50,032 nt of DNA from the NCBI RefSeq assembly GCF_900156155.1, contig NZ_FTMD01000025.1, positions 1-50,032 on the forward strand, given 5' to 3'. Made by a program: the position numbers and the translations under genes. Source of the DNA: Aromatoleum tolulyticum (GTDB lineage Bacteria > Pseudomonadota > Gammaproteobacteria > Burkholderiales > Rhodocyclaceae). Shown piece by piece: positions 25,866 to 34,321 of the stretch. The first letter of the stretch is position 1, and the number at the start of each line of letters is the position of its first letter. The notes under the pieces are model-generated. The model was not told the origin of the DNA, searched no databases, and saw nothing but the letters and a program-made list of their open reading frames with translations.

Positions 25866-27866
25866 GTGCTGCTTCTCGACTGGATCCTGATCGTCGTTGC
25901 CGGCTGGCTCGTACTGGGCTTTGCCGGGATCGGCGTGCTGCGCAATACCGCGTTCGTCGCCCGCGTGCTCTTTCCTGCCGGCGCGGCGCTGGGGGTCGCG
26001 CTCGCGGGGCTCGCCTTGGCCGGGCTGCTCGGTACGCCGGAAACCGCGGTGCTCGCGCTGGGCCTGCCGGACCTGCCTTTCCACCTGCGGCTCGACGGGC
26101 TGTCGGCCTTCTTCCTGCTCGTGATCGGCGCGATCTCGGTCGGTGTTTCGGTCTTCGCTGCGGGCTACTTCCGCCACGGCGAAGGTACGCCGCCCGGACT
26201 GATGTGCCTCGAATACCATCTCTTCCTCGCCAGCATGGCGCTGGTCGTGCTGGCCGACGACGCCTACGCCTTCATGGTGATGTGGGAGACGATGGCGCTG
26301 TCCTCGTTCTTCCTCGTCACCGCGAACCATCGCGTGCCGGCGATCCGCGAGGCCGGATTCCTGTACCTGCTCATCGCCCACATCGGCGCGATCGGCATCC
26401 TGCTGTGCTTCGGCGTGCTGCAGGCCAACACCGGCGACTACACCTTTGCCAACATGCGTGCGCAGTCGCTGTCGCCGCTGTGGGCCTCGGTCGCCTTCCT
26501 GCTCGCGACGCTCGGCTTCGGCGCGAAGGCGGGCATCCTGCCGCTGCACGTGTGGCTGCCGGAGGCCCATCCGGCGGCGCCGTCGCCGGTGTCCGCGCTG
26601 ATGAGCGCCGTGATGCTGAAAACCGCGATCTACGGCCTGCTGCGCGTGAGCTTCGACCTGCTCGGCGCGCAGCAGTGGTGGTGGGGCGTGCTGCTGCTGG
26701 CGGTCGGCCTCGCGACCGCGCTGTACGGGGTGGTGTTCAGCGCGGTGCAGACGGACATGAAGCGCCTGCTCGCGTATTCGTCGATCGAGAACATCGGCCT
26801 GCTCTTCGTCGGCATCGGCCTCGGCGTGCTGTTCAACGCCTACGGGATGAAGGCGCTGTCCGCGCTGGCGCTGACCGCGGCGCTGTATCACGTCGTCGGC
26901 CATGCCTTCTTCAAGAGCCTGCTATTCCTCGCGACCGGCTCGGTGCTGCACGCGACCGGCGAGCGCAGCCTCGGCAAGCTCGGCGGCCTGATGCGGCGCA
27001 TGCCCTGGGTCGCGTGGCTGTCGCTCGTCGGCGTGCTCGCGAGTTCGGGCCTGCCGCCGTTTTCCGGCTTCGTGTCCGAATGGCTGCTGCTGCAGAGCTT
27101 CCTGTTCACGACGGGCTTGCCGGACTCCTTCCTCAACATGCTCGTGCCGGTGCTCGCCGCGGGCATCGCGCTGGTTGCCGCGCTCGCCGGCTACACGATG
27201 GTGAAGTTCTACGGCGTGATCTTCCTCGGTCAGCCGCGCGAGCCCAAGCTCGCCGACGCGCACCCGGCCTCGCCGCTCGAGCGCGCCGGCCTCGTGTGGC
27301 TCGGCGCGGGCTGCGTGCTGCTGGGCCTGTTTCCGGTGGCGGCGATCGGCCTCATCGACCCGGTCACGCGGCTGCTGGTTGGCGGCGGCATTGCCGAGAC
27401 GGTGCGCGCGAACGGCTGGTTGCTGCTGTCGCCCAGTTCGCCCGACCGCGCGAGCTACAGTCCGCTCGTGTTTCTCGGCGTCGTCAGCCTGGCGGTGCTG
27501 CTCGCGGTCGTGCTCGTGCGCAAGCTCTATCACGGGCGTCTGCGCCGCGCGCCCGCATGGGACTGCGGCTATCCGGCGCAGACTGCGCGCATGCAGGATA
27601 CCGCCGAGGGTTTCGGTCAGCCGATCCGCCAGATCTTCGAACCGTTCTTCCGCATGCGCCGCGAGCTGCCGTCACCGTTCGACGCAAAACCGCATTACCG
27701 CGTCACGATCGAGGATCATTTCTGGCACTGGCTGTACCTGCCGGTCGCGCGGCTCACGTCCGGCATCGCGCGCGGCGTCGGGCGGCTGCAGCAGGGGCGC
27801 ATCGCAATCTACCTGCTGTACAGCTTCGTGACCTTGATCGTCCTGTTGCTGGTGGTGAAATCATGA
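25866..27866 (+). CDS. hyfB: HyfB/NuoL-type proton-pumping antiporter subunit of an Ehr-like complex
   Basis: Inner-membrane protein of 666 residues with about sixteen hydrophobic segments, length close to E. coli HyfB. The antiporter core includes VMWETMALSSFFLV near residue 140 (glutamate in TM5), LATLGFGAKAGILPLHVWLPEAHPAAPSPVSALMSAVMLKT near 215-255 and the lysine and histidine region MKALSALALTAALYHVVGHAFFKSLLF near 325-350. It would couple electron transfer in the peripheral arm to ion translocation. GTG 25866 has GGGGGAGG upstream; the preceding in-frame codons are polar and unlikely. hyfC begins in an ATGA overlap with its stop. Confidence 0.88.
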   Translation: MLLLDWILIVVAGWLVLGFAGIGVLRNTAFVARVLFPAGAALGVALAGLALAGLLGTPETAVLALGLPDLPFHLRLDGLSAFFLLVIGAISVGVSVFAAGYFRHGEGTPPGLMCLEYHLFLASMALVVLADDAYAFMVMWETMALSSFFLVTANHRVPAIREAGFLYLLIAHIGAIGILLCFGVLQANTGDYTFANMRAQSLSPLWASVAFLLATLGFGAKAGILPLHVWLPEAHPAAPSPVSALMSAVMLKTAIYGLLRVSFDLLGAQQWWWGVLLLAVGLATALYGVVFSAVQTDMKRLLAYSSIENIGLLFVGIGLGVLFNAYGMKALSALALTAALYHVVGHAFFKSLLFLATGSVLHATGERSLGKLGGLMRRMPWVAWLSLVGVLASSGLPPFSGFVSEWLLLQSFLFTTGLPDSFLNMLVPVLAAGIALVAALAGYTMVKFYGVIFLGQPREPKLADAHPASPLERAGLVWLGAGCVLLGLFPVAAIGLIDPVTRLLVGGGIAETVRANGWLLLSPSSPDRASYSPLVFLGVVSLAVLLAVVLVRKLYHGRLRRAPAWDCGYPAQTARMQDTAEGFGQPIRQIFEPFFRMRRELPSPFDAKPHYRVTIEDHFWHWLYLPVARLTSGIARGVGRLQQGRIAIYLLYSFVTLIVLLLVVKS

Positions 27867-28810
27867 GCATCGTCGGCCTGTTCGCGCAGCTGCTCGCCAT
27901 TCTCCTCGCGCTGGCGCTGGCGCCCTTGCTGACGGGCTGGGTGAACCAGTGGCGCGCGTGGCTGCAGGGGCGGCGCGCGCCGGGGCTGCTGCAGCCCTAT
28001 CGCGTGCTGCATAAGCTGTTCAACAAGGAATCGGTCGTCGCCGAGCACGCAACGTCGATCTTCCGCGTCGCGCCCTACATCATGTTCGGCTGCATGGCGC
28101 TCGCGTGCGGCATCGCGCCGACGCTGTCGACCGACCTGCCGCTGGCGCCCGCGGCCGACGCGATCGCGCTGGTCGGCCTGTTTGCGCTCGCGCGCGTGTT
28201 CATTTCGCTCGCGGCGATGGACATCGGCACCTCGTTCGGCACGCTCGGCGCGCGGCGCGAGATGCTGATCGGCTTCCTCGCCGAGCCGGCGCTGCTGATG
28301 GTGCTGTTCTCGGCCTCGCTGATCACGCAGTCGACTTCGCTCGCGATGATCGTCGAAACGCTCGCGCACCAGCCCTTCGCGATCTATCCGAGCCTGGCGG
28401 TGGCGGGAGTCGCGTTCACGATGGTGTCGCTGGCGGAGAACGCGCGCGTGCCGGTGGACAACCCGGCCACCCACCTCGAGCTGACGATGATCCACGAGGC
28501 GTTGATCCTCGAATACTCGGGGCGCCATCTGGCGCTGGTCGAGTGGGCGGCGTCGCTGAAGCTGTTCGCGTATTCGTGCATCGGGCTTGCACTGTTCGTG
28601 CCGTGGGGCGTGGCCGAGGCGGGGACGCCGGTCGCGATCCTGTTTGCGATCCCGATGCTGGTGGTGAAGCTCGCGGTCGGCGGCGTGCTGCTCGCGCTGA
28701 TCGAGACGATCAACGCGAAGATGCGCCTGTTCCGCGTGCCGGAGTTCCTCGCGACGGCCTTCCTGCTCGCGGTGATCGCGTTGCTGGTGCATGTGCTGCT
28801 GGGGGCCTGA
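27863..28810 (+). CDS. hyfC: HyfC/NuoH-type membrane subunit
   Basis: Inner-membrane protein of 315 residues with about eight hydrophobic segments, homologous to the complex I subunit that forms the quinone-site junction. RAPGLLQPYRVLHKLFNKESVV near residue 40 corresponds to the conserved loop after TM1, and AENARVPVDNPATHLELTMIHEA near 195-215 carries the acidic residues expected to lie in the proton path. The ATG overlaps the hyfB stop (ATGA) and hyfE starts one base after its stop, giving tight coupling. Confidence 0.88.
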   Translation: MSIVGLFAQLLAILLALALAPLLTGWVNQWRAWLQGRRAPGLLQPYRVLHKLFNKESVVAEHATSIFRVAPYIMFGCMALACGIAPTLSTDLPLAPAADAIALVGLFALARVFISLAAMDIGTSFGTLGARREMLIGFLAEPALLMVLFSASLITQSTSLAMIVETLAHQPFAIYPSLAVAGVAFTMVSLAENARVPVDNPATHLELTMIHEALILEYSGRHLALVEWAASLKLFAYSCIGLALFVPWGVAEAGTPVAILFAIPMLVVKLAVGGVLLALIETINAKMRLFRVPEFLATAFLLAVIALLVHVLLGA

Positions 28811-28811
28811 G

Positions 28812-29471
28812 GTGAACAGTCTACTTTCCCAGTCGATCAACCTCTTCGCGGTCGTGCTGCTCGTGCTCGCGTTCGCGATGATCGCGCAGCGCCGCATCCT
28901 GACGCTGATCCACCTATTCACGCTGCAGGGCGCGGCGCTGGCGGCGGCGACGCTGATCGTCGGCTATCTCACCGGCCAGCACCACCTGTACTTCTCCGCG
29001 GCGCTGACCTTCGTGCTCAAGGTGGTGCTGATCCCGATCCTGCTGCACCGGGTGATCCTGCGGCTCAACGTGCGCTGGGACGTCGAGACCCTGTTCAACA
29101 TCCCGACGACGATGCTGATCGGCATCGTGCTGGTGATCTTCGCGTTCAATCTGGCGGCGCCGATCGCGGGGCTGTCGACCTCGATCGCGCGCGGCACGCT
29201 CGGCATTGCGCTCGCGTGCGTGCTGCTGTCCTTCCTGATGATGATCGTGCGCGCGAAGGCGGTGCCGCAGGTGATCGGCTTCCTGTCGATGGAAAACGGC
29301 CTGTTCTTCGCGGCCACCGCGGCGACCAGCGGCATGCCGATGATCGTCGAGCTGGGCATCGCCTTCGACGTGCTGGTCGGCATCCTGATCCTCGGCGTGT
29401 TCATGTTCCAGATCAGGGAGCAGTTCGACAGCCTGGACATCCGCCATCTCGAAAAGCTGAAGGAAGACTGA
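28812..29471 (+). CDS. hyfE: HyfE-type membrane subunit (NuoK-like)
   Basis: Inner-membrane protein of 219 residues with six or seven hydrophobic segments. The C-terminal half, VIGFLSMENGLFFAATAATSGMPMIVELGIAFDVL, is characteristic of HyfE and of NuoK, with glutamates buried in the membrane. GTG 28812 sits one base after the hyfC stop; earlier in-frame codons are in hyfC. Its TGA overlaps the hyfF ATG (TGATG). Confidence 0.86.
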   Translation: MNSLLSQSINLFAVVLLVLAFAMIAQRRILTLIHLFTLQGAALAAATLIVGYLTGQHHLYFSAALTFVLKVVLIPILLHRVILRLNVRWDVETLFNIPTTMLIGIVLVIFAFNLAAPIAGLSTSIARGTLGIALACVLLSFLMMIVRAKAVPQVIGFLSMENGLFFAATAATSGMPMIVELGIAFDVLVGILILGVFMFQIREQFDSLDIRHLEKLKED

Positions 29472-30925
29472 TGGATCCGCTCCTTTTCGTCCTCGCGTTT
29501 CCGCTCCTCGGCGGCGTGCTGCTCGCGCTGTGGGGCGACCGCGAGCGGGCCGGAGACCTGAACGCGGCGATGAGCCTGCTCACCCTCGCCGCGTCCGTGT
29601 GGCTCACGGCGATCGTCGTGCGCGACGGGCCGCTCACGGCGTGGGGCGAGTGGTTCTTCGTCGATCCGCTCAACGTCTTCCTCGTCACCCTGACCGCCTT
29701 CGTCGGCTTCACGACTTCGCTGTTCTCGCGCCCCTACATGCGCATCGAGCGCGACCACGGCAAGATGACCCCCGGCCGGATGCGCCTCTTCCACAGCATG
29801 TACCAGCTGTTCAACGGCATGATGCTGGTCGCGCTGACGACCAACAACCTCGGCATCCTGTGGGTGGCAATGGAGGCGGCGACGCTGACGACGGTGCTGC
29901 TGGTGTCGGTGTATCGCACCCCGGCGAGCCTGGAGGCAGCGTGGAAGTACTTCATCCTGTGCGGTGTGGGCATCGCGCAGGCGCTGTTCGGCACAATCCT
30001 GCTCTACCTCGCGGCCGAGCGCGCGATCGGCGGCGGCGAAGGGGCGCTGCTGTGGACGCACCTGGCCCAGTCCAAGCATCTTCTCGACCCGCAGATCCTG
30101 TCGCTGGCCTTCGTCTTCCTGCTCGTCGGCTACGGCACGAAAGTGGGTCTGGTGCCGGTGCACAACTGGTTGCCCGACGCGCATGCGGAAGGCCCGACGC
30201 CGATCTCGGCGGTGCTGTCGGGCCTGCTGCTGAACGTCGCGCTGTACGCGGTGCTGCGTTGCAAGGTGCTCGCCGACGGCGCGCTCGCGAACGGTCTGCC
30301 GGGGCGGATGATGATCGGCTTCGGCCTCGTCACGGTGGTCGTCGCGGCTTTCTTCCTGTCGCGCCAGCGCGACGTCAAGCGCATGTTCGCGTATTCGTCG
30401 ATCGAGCACATGGGCCTGATGACCTTCGCGTTCGGCCTGGGCGGCCCGATTGCGAACTTCGCCGGACTGCTGCACATGACCGTGCATGCGCTGGTGAAGT
30501 CGGCGATCTTCTTCGCCGTCGGCCACGCCGCGCAGAAGGCCGGTTCGCAGGTGATGGAGGACATCCGCGGCCTGCTGAAGGTGAGTCCGACGGTCGGCTG
30601 GGGCCTGATGCTGGGCTCGCTGGCGATCCTCGGCATGCCGCCCTTCGGCGTGTTCGCGAGCGAGTTCCTGATCCTGACGACGGCAATGCGCGAAGCGCCG
30701 TGGGCCACGCCCTTCCTGCTGGTCGCGCTGGGCGTCGCGTTCGCGGCGATCTTCGGGCGCGTGCAGCCGATGGTGTTCGGCGAGACCTCGCTGCGCCCGC
30801 TCGCCCACCCGCCGGCGCTGCTGCCGGTGTTCGTCCATCTCGGGCTCGCGCTCATGCTCGGGCTCTACATCCCGCCCTACCTCGACGGCTGGTACCGGCA
30901 GGCGGCTCAGATGATCGGAGGCTAG
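29471..30925 (+). CDS. hyfF: HyfF/NuoM-type antiporter subunit
   Basis: Second Mrp-type antiporter subunit, 484 residues. WVAMEAATLTTVLLVSVYRTP near residue 135 holds the TM5 glutamate, LLVGYGTKVGLVPVHNWLPDAHAEGPTPISAVLSG near 220-250 the TM7 lysine, and MTVHALVKSAIFFAVGHAAQ near 335-355 the central histidine and lysine. The start ATG 29471 overlaps the hyfE stop. A dispersed repeat follows before hyfG, the only sizeable gap in this operon. Confidence 0.88.
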   Translation: MDPLLFVLAFPLLGGVLLALWGDRERAGDLNAAMSLLTLAASVWLTAIVVRDGPLTAWGEWFFVDPLNVFLVTLTAFVGFTTSLFSRPYMRIERDHGKMTPGRMRLFHSMYQLFNGMMLVALTTNNLGILWVAMEAATLTTVLLVSVYRTPASLEAAWKYFILCGVGIAQALFGTILLYLAAERAIGGGEGALLWTHLAQSKHLLDPQILSLAFVFLLVGYGTKVGLVPVHNWLPDAHAEGPTPISAVLSGLLLNVALYAVLRCKVLADGALANGLPGRMMIGFGLVTVVVAAFFLSRQRDVKRMFAYSSIEHMGLMTFAFGLGGPIANFAGLLHMTVHALVKSAIFFAVGHAAQKAGSQVMEDIRGLLKVSPTVGWGLMLGSLAILGMPPFGVFASEFLILTTAMREAPWATPFLLVALGVAFAAIFGRVQPMVFGETSLRPLAHPPALLPVFVHLGLALMLGLYIPPYLDGWYRQAAQMIGG

Positions 30926-30929
30926 AGTG

Positions 30930-31010
30930 CAACAACCCCCACGCTCACTTTGTTCGTTGCCCCCCGAGGGGGCGCAGGCCTCCCTTGGGGCGGCCCGGCG
31001 GGAGGCCTGA
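30930..31010. repeat. Dispersed repeat family D between hyfF and hyfG
   Basis: An 80-base GC-rich element runs from the hyfF stop to the hyfG start: CCCCACGCTCACTTTGTTCG, then TGCCCCCCGAGGGGGCGCAG and a palindrome built from GGCCTCCC and GGGAGGCC. Similar CACGCTCACTTCGTTCG/GAGGGGGC elements are common between genes in betaproteobacteria. Its terminal GGGAGG lies at Shine-Dalgarno distance from the hyfG GTG. Confidence 0.6.
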
Positions 31011-32555
31011 GTGGAAGTTTTCGGACTCGATTGCCGCTTCGAACGGCTCGACGCCCCCGTCCCGACCTTCGGCGCACGGGTGCATGCCGCGCAGTGGAGC
31101 GCGCTGGCGTTGGCCGTGGCGGAGGCGAAGGGGCGGCTCGTGAGCCTGTGGGGCAGCGACGAGCGTGCTGTGGGCGACGGCTTCGCGGTGTCGGCGGCGT
31201 ACGCCAGCGCGGACGGACTGCTGTGGGTGAAGCTGGGCCTGGATGCGGCAAAGCCGGTCTACCCGGACATCTCGCGCTTCTTTCCCGCCGCGATCCGCAT
31301 GCAGCGCGCCGCGCGCGATCTGGTCGGGATAGAGGCCGAGGATGCGGGCGACGGCCGCCCGTGGCTGCGTCACGGCGCGTGGCCGGCGGACTATTTTCCG
31401 CTGCGCCTCGAGAACACCGGCCAGGAGCGCTTCGAGGCGCAGGCCGATGCCTATCCCTTCGTTGTCGTCGAGGGCGACGGCGTGCATGAGATCCCGGTCG
31501 GGCCGGTGCATGCCGGCACGATCGAACCGGGGCATTTCCGCTTCTCGGTGGTCGGCGAGAAGGTGCTGCGGCTCGAGGAGCGGCTGGGCTACAAGCACAA
31601 GGGCATCGAGCGCCGCTTCATGGGCATGGATACCGACGAGGGTGCGCGCCTCGCCGGGCGGGTGTCGGGCGACAGCACCGTCGCGTACGCGTGGGCCTAT
31701 GCGATGGCAGCGGAATCGCTGGTCGGCGCGAAGGCGCCCGAGCGCGCGGTGTGGCTGCGGGCGGTGATGCTCGAGCGCGAGCGTGTCGCGAATCACCTCG
31801 GCGATCTCGGCGCGCTCGGCAACGACGCCGCGTTCGGCTTCGCCCTCGCGCAGTTCTCGCGCCTGCGCGAGGACTGGCTGCGCCTGAACCGCGAATGCTT
31901 CGGCCACCGCCTGATGATGGACGGCGTTTGTCCCGGCGGGGTCGCGCGCGATCTTGACGCGGACGCCTGCACGAAACTGCGCCGCCAGGTCGCGGACATC
32001 GCGCGCGAAGTCGCCGAGCTGAAGGACATCTACGACGAGCACTCCGGGCTGCAGGACCGTCTCGTGACGACCGGCCGGGTCACGCCGGAACTCGCCCAGC
32101 GCCTGGGGCTGACGGGGCTTGCCGGACGCGCGAGCGGGCAGGCGGCCGACCTGCGCGCGGATTTTCCGTGGCCGCCGTATGACGGGCTCGCGGTCACGGC
32201 CTGTACGCATCGCAACGGCGACGTCGCGGCGCGCGTGGCGATGCGTTTCGAGGAGTGCTTCGCGTCGCTGCGCATGATCGACGCGCTGCTCGCCGGGCTG
32301 CCGGGCGGTGCGATCCACGAGCCGGTCCTCGCAATGCGGGACGGCGTCGGCGCCGGCTGGGTCGAGGGCTGGCGCGGCGAGGTGTTCGTCGCGCTGGAGA
32401 CCAACGCGCAGGGGCGCATCGCGCGCTGCCACTGCCACGATCCGTCGTGGCAGAACTGGCCGGTGCTGGAGCACGCGATCATCGGCAACATCGTTCCGGA
32501 CTTCCCGCTGATCAACAAGTCCTTCAATCTCAGCTATTCGGGGCAGGATCTGTAA
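31011..32555 (+). CDS. hyfG: HyfG/NuoCD-like large subunit lacking the Ni-Fe cysteines (Ehr type)
   Basis: Peripheral-arm protein of 514 residues fusing a NuoC-like N-terminal part (about 1-150) to a NuoD/hydrogenase large-subunit domain. RLEERLGYKHKGIERRFMG near 187-204 is the conserved entry to the active-site domain. Where group 4 [NiFe] hydrogenases have R-x-C-G-x-C, this protein reads RVSGDSTVAYA, with serines 219 and 222 replacing both cysteines. The C-terminus (LINKSFNLSYSGQDL) also lacks the second CxxC. It should therefore not bind Ni-Fe and is best placed in the energy-converting hydrogenase-related group, whose substrate is unknown. Start GTG 31011 has GGGAGG upstream from a repeat element. 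hyfI overlaps its stop by one base. Confidence 0.85.
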   Translation: MEVFGLDCRFERLDAPVPTFGARVHAAQWSALALAVAEAKGRLVSLWGSDERAVGDGFAVSAAYASADGLLWVKLGLDAAKPVYPDISRFFPAAIRMQRAARDLVGIEAEDAGDGRPWLRHGAWPADYFPLRLENTGQERFEAQADAYPFVVVEGDGVHEIPVGPVHAGTIEPGHFRFSVVGEKVLRLEERLGYKHKGIERRFMGMDTDEGARLAGRVSGDSTVAYAWAYAMAAESLVGAKAPERAVWLRAVMLERERVANHLGDLGALGNDAAFGFALAQFSRLREDWLRLNRECFGHRLMMDGVCPGGVARDLDADACTKLRRQVADIAREVAELKDIYDEHSGLQDRLVTTGRVTPELAQRLGLTGLAGRASGQAADLRADFPWPPYDGLAVTACTHRNGDVAARVAMRFEECFASLRMIDALLAGLPGGAIHEPVLAMRDGVGAGWVEGWRGEVFVALETNAQGRIARCHCHDPSWQNWPVLEHAIIGNIVPDFPLINKSFNLSYSGQDL

Positions 32556-33118
32556 TGTGGCACATCCTGAAATACGTTGCGCGCCGCGGCCGTATCACCG
32601 AACCGCCGCCCGAACCGCTGGCGGGCGCGCGCCGCCCCGCGCACCTGATCCATGACGAGCTCCTCGCGATCCTCGGCCGTGCGCTGGCGATCCGGCACGT
32701 CGATGCCGGGTCGTGCAACGGCTGCGAGCTCGAGATCAATGCGCTGAACAACCCCTACTACAACATCGAGGGCCTCGGCATCCGCTTCGTCGCCAGCCCG
32801 CGCCATGCCGACATGCTGCTCGTGACCGGACCGGTGTCGCGCCACATGGAGGTCGCGCTGCGGCGCACCTACGACGCGACGCCGGCGCCCAAGCTGGTCG
32901 TCGCGGTCGGGGACTGCGGCTGCAACGGCGGCATCTTCGGCGAGAGCTACGCGAGTCGCGGCGGCGTGGCGAACGTGATCCCGGTCGACGTCACCGTGCC
33001 GGGCTGTCCGCCGCCCCCGGCGGAGCTCCTCGCGGGGATCCTGGCCGCGGTGCGCGCGCGCCCGCCGGTCGGCGAGGGCGAGGCCGCGCAGGCCGACTTC
33101 GCGCCCGGATTCAACTGA
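32555..33118 (+). CDS. hyfI: HyfI/NuoB-like iron-sulfur subunit
   Basis: Peripheral subunit of 187 residues that should carry the [4Fe-4S] cluster nearest the active site. Cysteines are present at AGSCNGCELE (54, 57), VGDCGCNGG (121, 123) and VPGCPPPPAELL (151), matching the ligand set of HyfI/NuoB proteins. Cluster binding is thus intact although the partner HyfG-like subunit has lost its metal ligands. ATG 32555 overlaps the hyfG TAA. It is the last gene of the operon; no HyfA- or HyfH-like ferredoxin subunit follows. Confidence 0.87.
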   Translation: MWHILKYVARRGRITEPPPEPLAGARRPAHLIHDELLAILGRALAIRHVDAGSCNGCELEINALNNPYYNIEGLGIRFVASPRHADMLLVTGPVSRHMEVALRRTYDATPAPKLVVAVGDCGCNGGIFGESYASRGGVANVIPVDVTVPGCPPPPAELLAGILAAVRARPPVGEGEAAQADFAPGFN

Positions 33119-33127
33119 CGCCGCAGC

Positions 33128-33144
33128 CGGGGCGCAGTGCCCCG
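33128..33144. terminator. Weak stem-loop after hyfI
   Basis: CGGGGC and GCCCCG pair around GCAGT in the 37-base gap between hyfI and the convergent reductase gene. The stem has six base pairs and no U-tract, so it is only a candidate terminator. Confidence 0.35.
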
Positions 33145-33155
33145 AGCGTGCCCGG

Positions 33156-33746
33156 TCAGCCGGCGGCGATCTTCAGCGCGAGTCGCGCGACCGCCGCGCC
33201 GACGGCCTCGACCGAGGTCCGCACGCGCGCATCATGCAGTTCGCCTTCGGCGTCGAAGGCGGTATCCGCCTTGGGCACGCCGACCTGATCGGGCACGACG
33301 AGGAAGCCGAGGTTGGAGAGGTATTGCCGCGTGTGCTGCAGCGAGCGGATGCCCCCGAGCGCGCCGGGCGATGCCGCGACGATTCCTGCGGGCTTGCCGC
33401 GCACATGCACCGTGCCGGGTTTGCCGGAGCCGTCGGGCAGGGGGCGCGACAGCCAGTCGAAAGTGTTCTTCACCAAGGGCGGAAAAAAGCCGTTGTATTC
33501 CGGCGTCGCGAGCAGCAGGCCGTGGTGCTCGGCGAACAGCGCCTGCAGGCGTGCGGCCGCCGGCGGGATGCCTTCGGCGGCTTCGAGGTCGCCGTCGTAG
33601 AGCGGCATCACGTGGTCATGCGGCTCGTACAGCGTGACTTCGGCGCCGGCCTGCTCGGCGCCGCGCACGAGCACGCCAAGCAGGCGGCGGTTCCACGAAC
33701 CGCGGCGGGCGCTGCCGGGCATGGCGAGGAGTCGGACGGTAGGCAT
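33156..33746 (-). CDS. NAD(P)H-dependent FMN reductase family protein
   Basis: Flavodoxin-fold protein of 196 residues. GSARRGSWNRRLL near residue 11 is the phosphate-binding loop, ATPEYNGFFPPLVKNTFDWLSR near 80-100 is the family signature binding the FMN ring, and GKPAGIVAASPGALGGIRS near 117-135 completes the site. Members reduce FMN, quinones, azo compounds or chromate; the natural substrate is unknown. ATG 33746 follows CAGGAGA. It may be co-transcribed with nothing else: the doxX gene lies upstream on the same strand with a 72-base gap. Confidence 0.85.
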   Translation of the reverse strand: MPTVRLLAMPGSARRGSWNRRLLGVLVRGAEQAGAEVTLYEPHDHVMPLYDGDLEAAEGIPPAAARLQALFAEHHGLLLATPEYNGFFPPLVKNTFDWLSRPLPDGSGKPGTVHVRGKPAGIVAASPGALGGIRSLQHTRQYLSNLGFLVVPDQVGVPKADTAFDAEGELHDARVRTSVEAVGAAVARLALKIAAG

Positions 33747-33818
33747 CGGGGCGTCTCCTGAGGTGGTCGTCTTGAATCGGTCGAATATTCACCTACGATC
33801 GGGGAGCGCCCCGGCGGT

Positions 33819-34208
33819 TCATTTCCTGCGCGCCTGCCACCATGCATCGAGGCTCCACGTGCCCGCGCCATGCACGGCGAGCATCAGCATGCCGCCCGCG
33901 ATCGCGAAGTTTTTCATGAACATGATGGACTGCATCTGGTTCGCGAAGTCGGTGTGGAAGAACAATGCGCTGAGGATGCAGAACGCGGCAAGCCCGGCGG
34001 CCGCAATCCGGGTGAGCGCACCGAAGAGCACGCCCAAGCCGCCGCCGAGTTCGGCGAAGATCACGAGCGGCAGCAGGGCGCCGCTGACACCCATCGAAGC
34101 CATGTACTGCTGGGTGCCGGCGTAGCCGGCGCCGAGCTTGCCCCAGCCGGCGATGATGAACATGAACGCGAGAAGAATGCGCGCGACGAGCACGGTTGCG
34201 TCTTTCAT
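33819..34208 (-). CDS. DoxX-family membrane protein
   Basis: Inner-membrane protein of 129 residues with four hydrophobic segments. RILLAFMFIIAGWGKLGAGYAG at the N-terminus and FAELGGGLGVLFGALTR near residue 50 are typical of DoxX/YphA proteins. In other bacteria such proteins are linked to redox stress or thiosulfate:quinone oxidation, but no DoxD or sulfur partner is seen beside it. ATG 34208 has AAGGAG upstream. Confidence 0.85.
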   Translation of the reverse strand: MKDATVLVARILLAFMFIIAGWGKLGAGYAGTQQYMASMGVSGALLPLVIFAELGGGLGVLFGALTRIAAAGLAAFCILSALFFHTDFANQMQSIMFMKNFAIAGGMLMLAVHGAGTWSLDAWWQARRK

Positions 34209-34274
34209 CGACTTCTCCTTTCAGGATCGGGCGTGTCGCCCTCCTATGGATGTAGTCGAAATGTGACGCATTTT

Positions 34275-34301
34275 CAGGCCGTCCCGGTCCGGAACGGCCT
34301 G
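34275..34301. terminator. Stem-loop downstream of pyk
   Basis: CAGGCCGT (34275-34282) and ACGGCCTG (34294-34301) form a perfect 8-base-pair stem 20 bases after the pyk stop codon. On the minus strand it is not followed by a U-tract, so efficiency as a terminator is uncertain. Confidence 0.45.
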
Positions 34302-34321
34302 CGGGGCGCTACCGGCAGGGG

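Noticed and set aside
30945-32474. A 509-codon minus-strand frame over hyfG
   Set aside because: It is antisense to a gene with strong NuoCD/HyfG motifs and lies inside an operon; its composition is typical of a shadow frame.
31011-33118. A functional group 4 [NiFe] hydrogenase
   Set aside because: Both CxxC motifs for nickel-iron binding are absent from the large subunit and no maturation genes are nearby.
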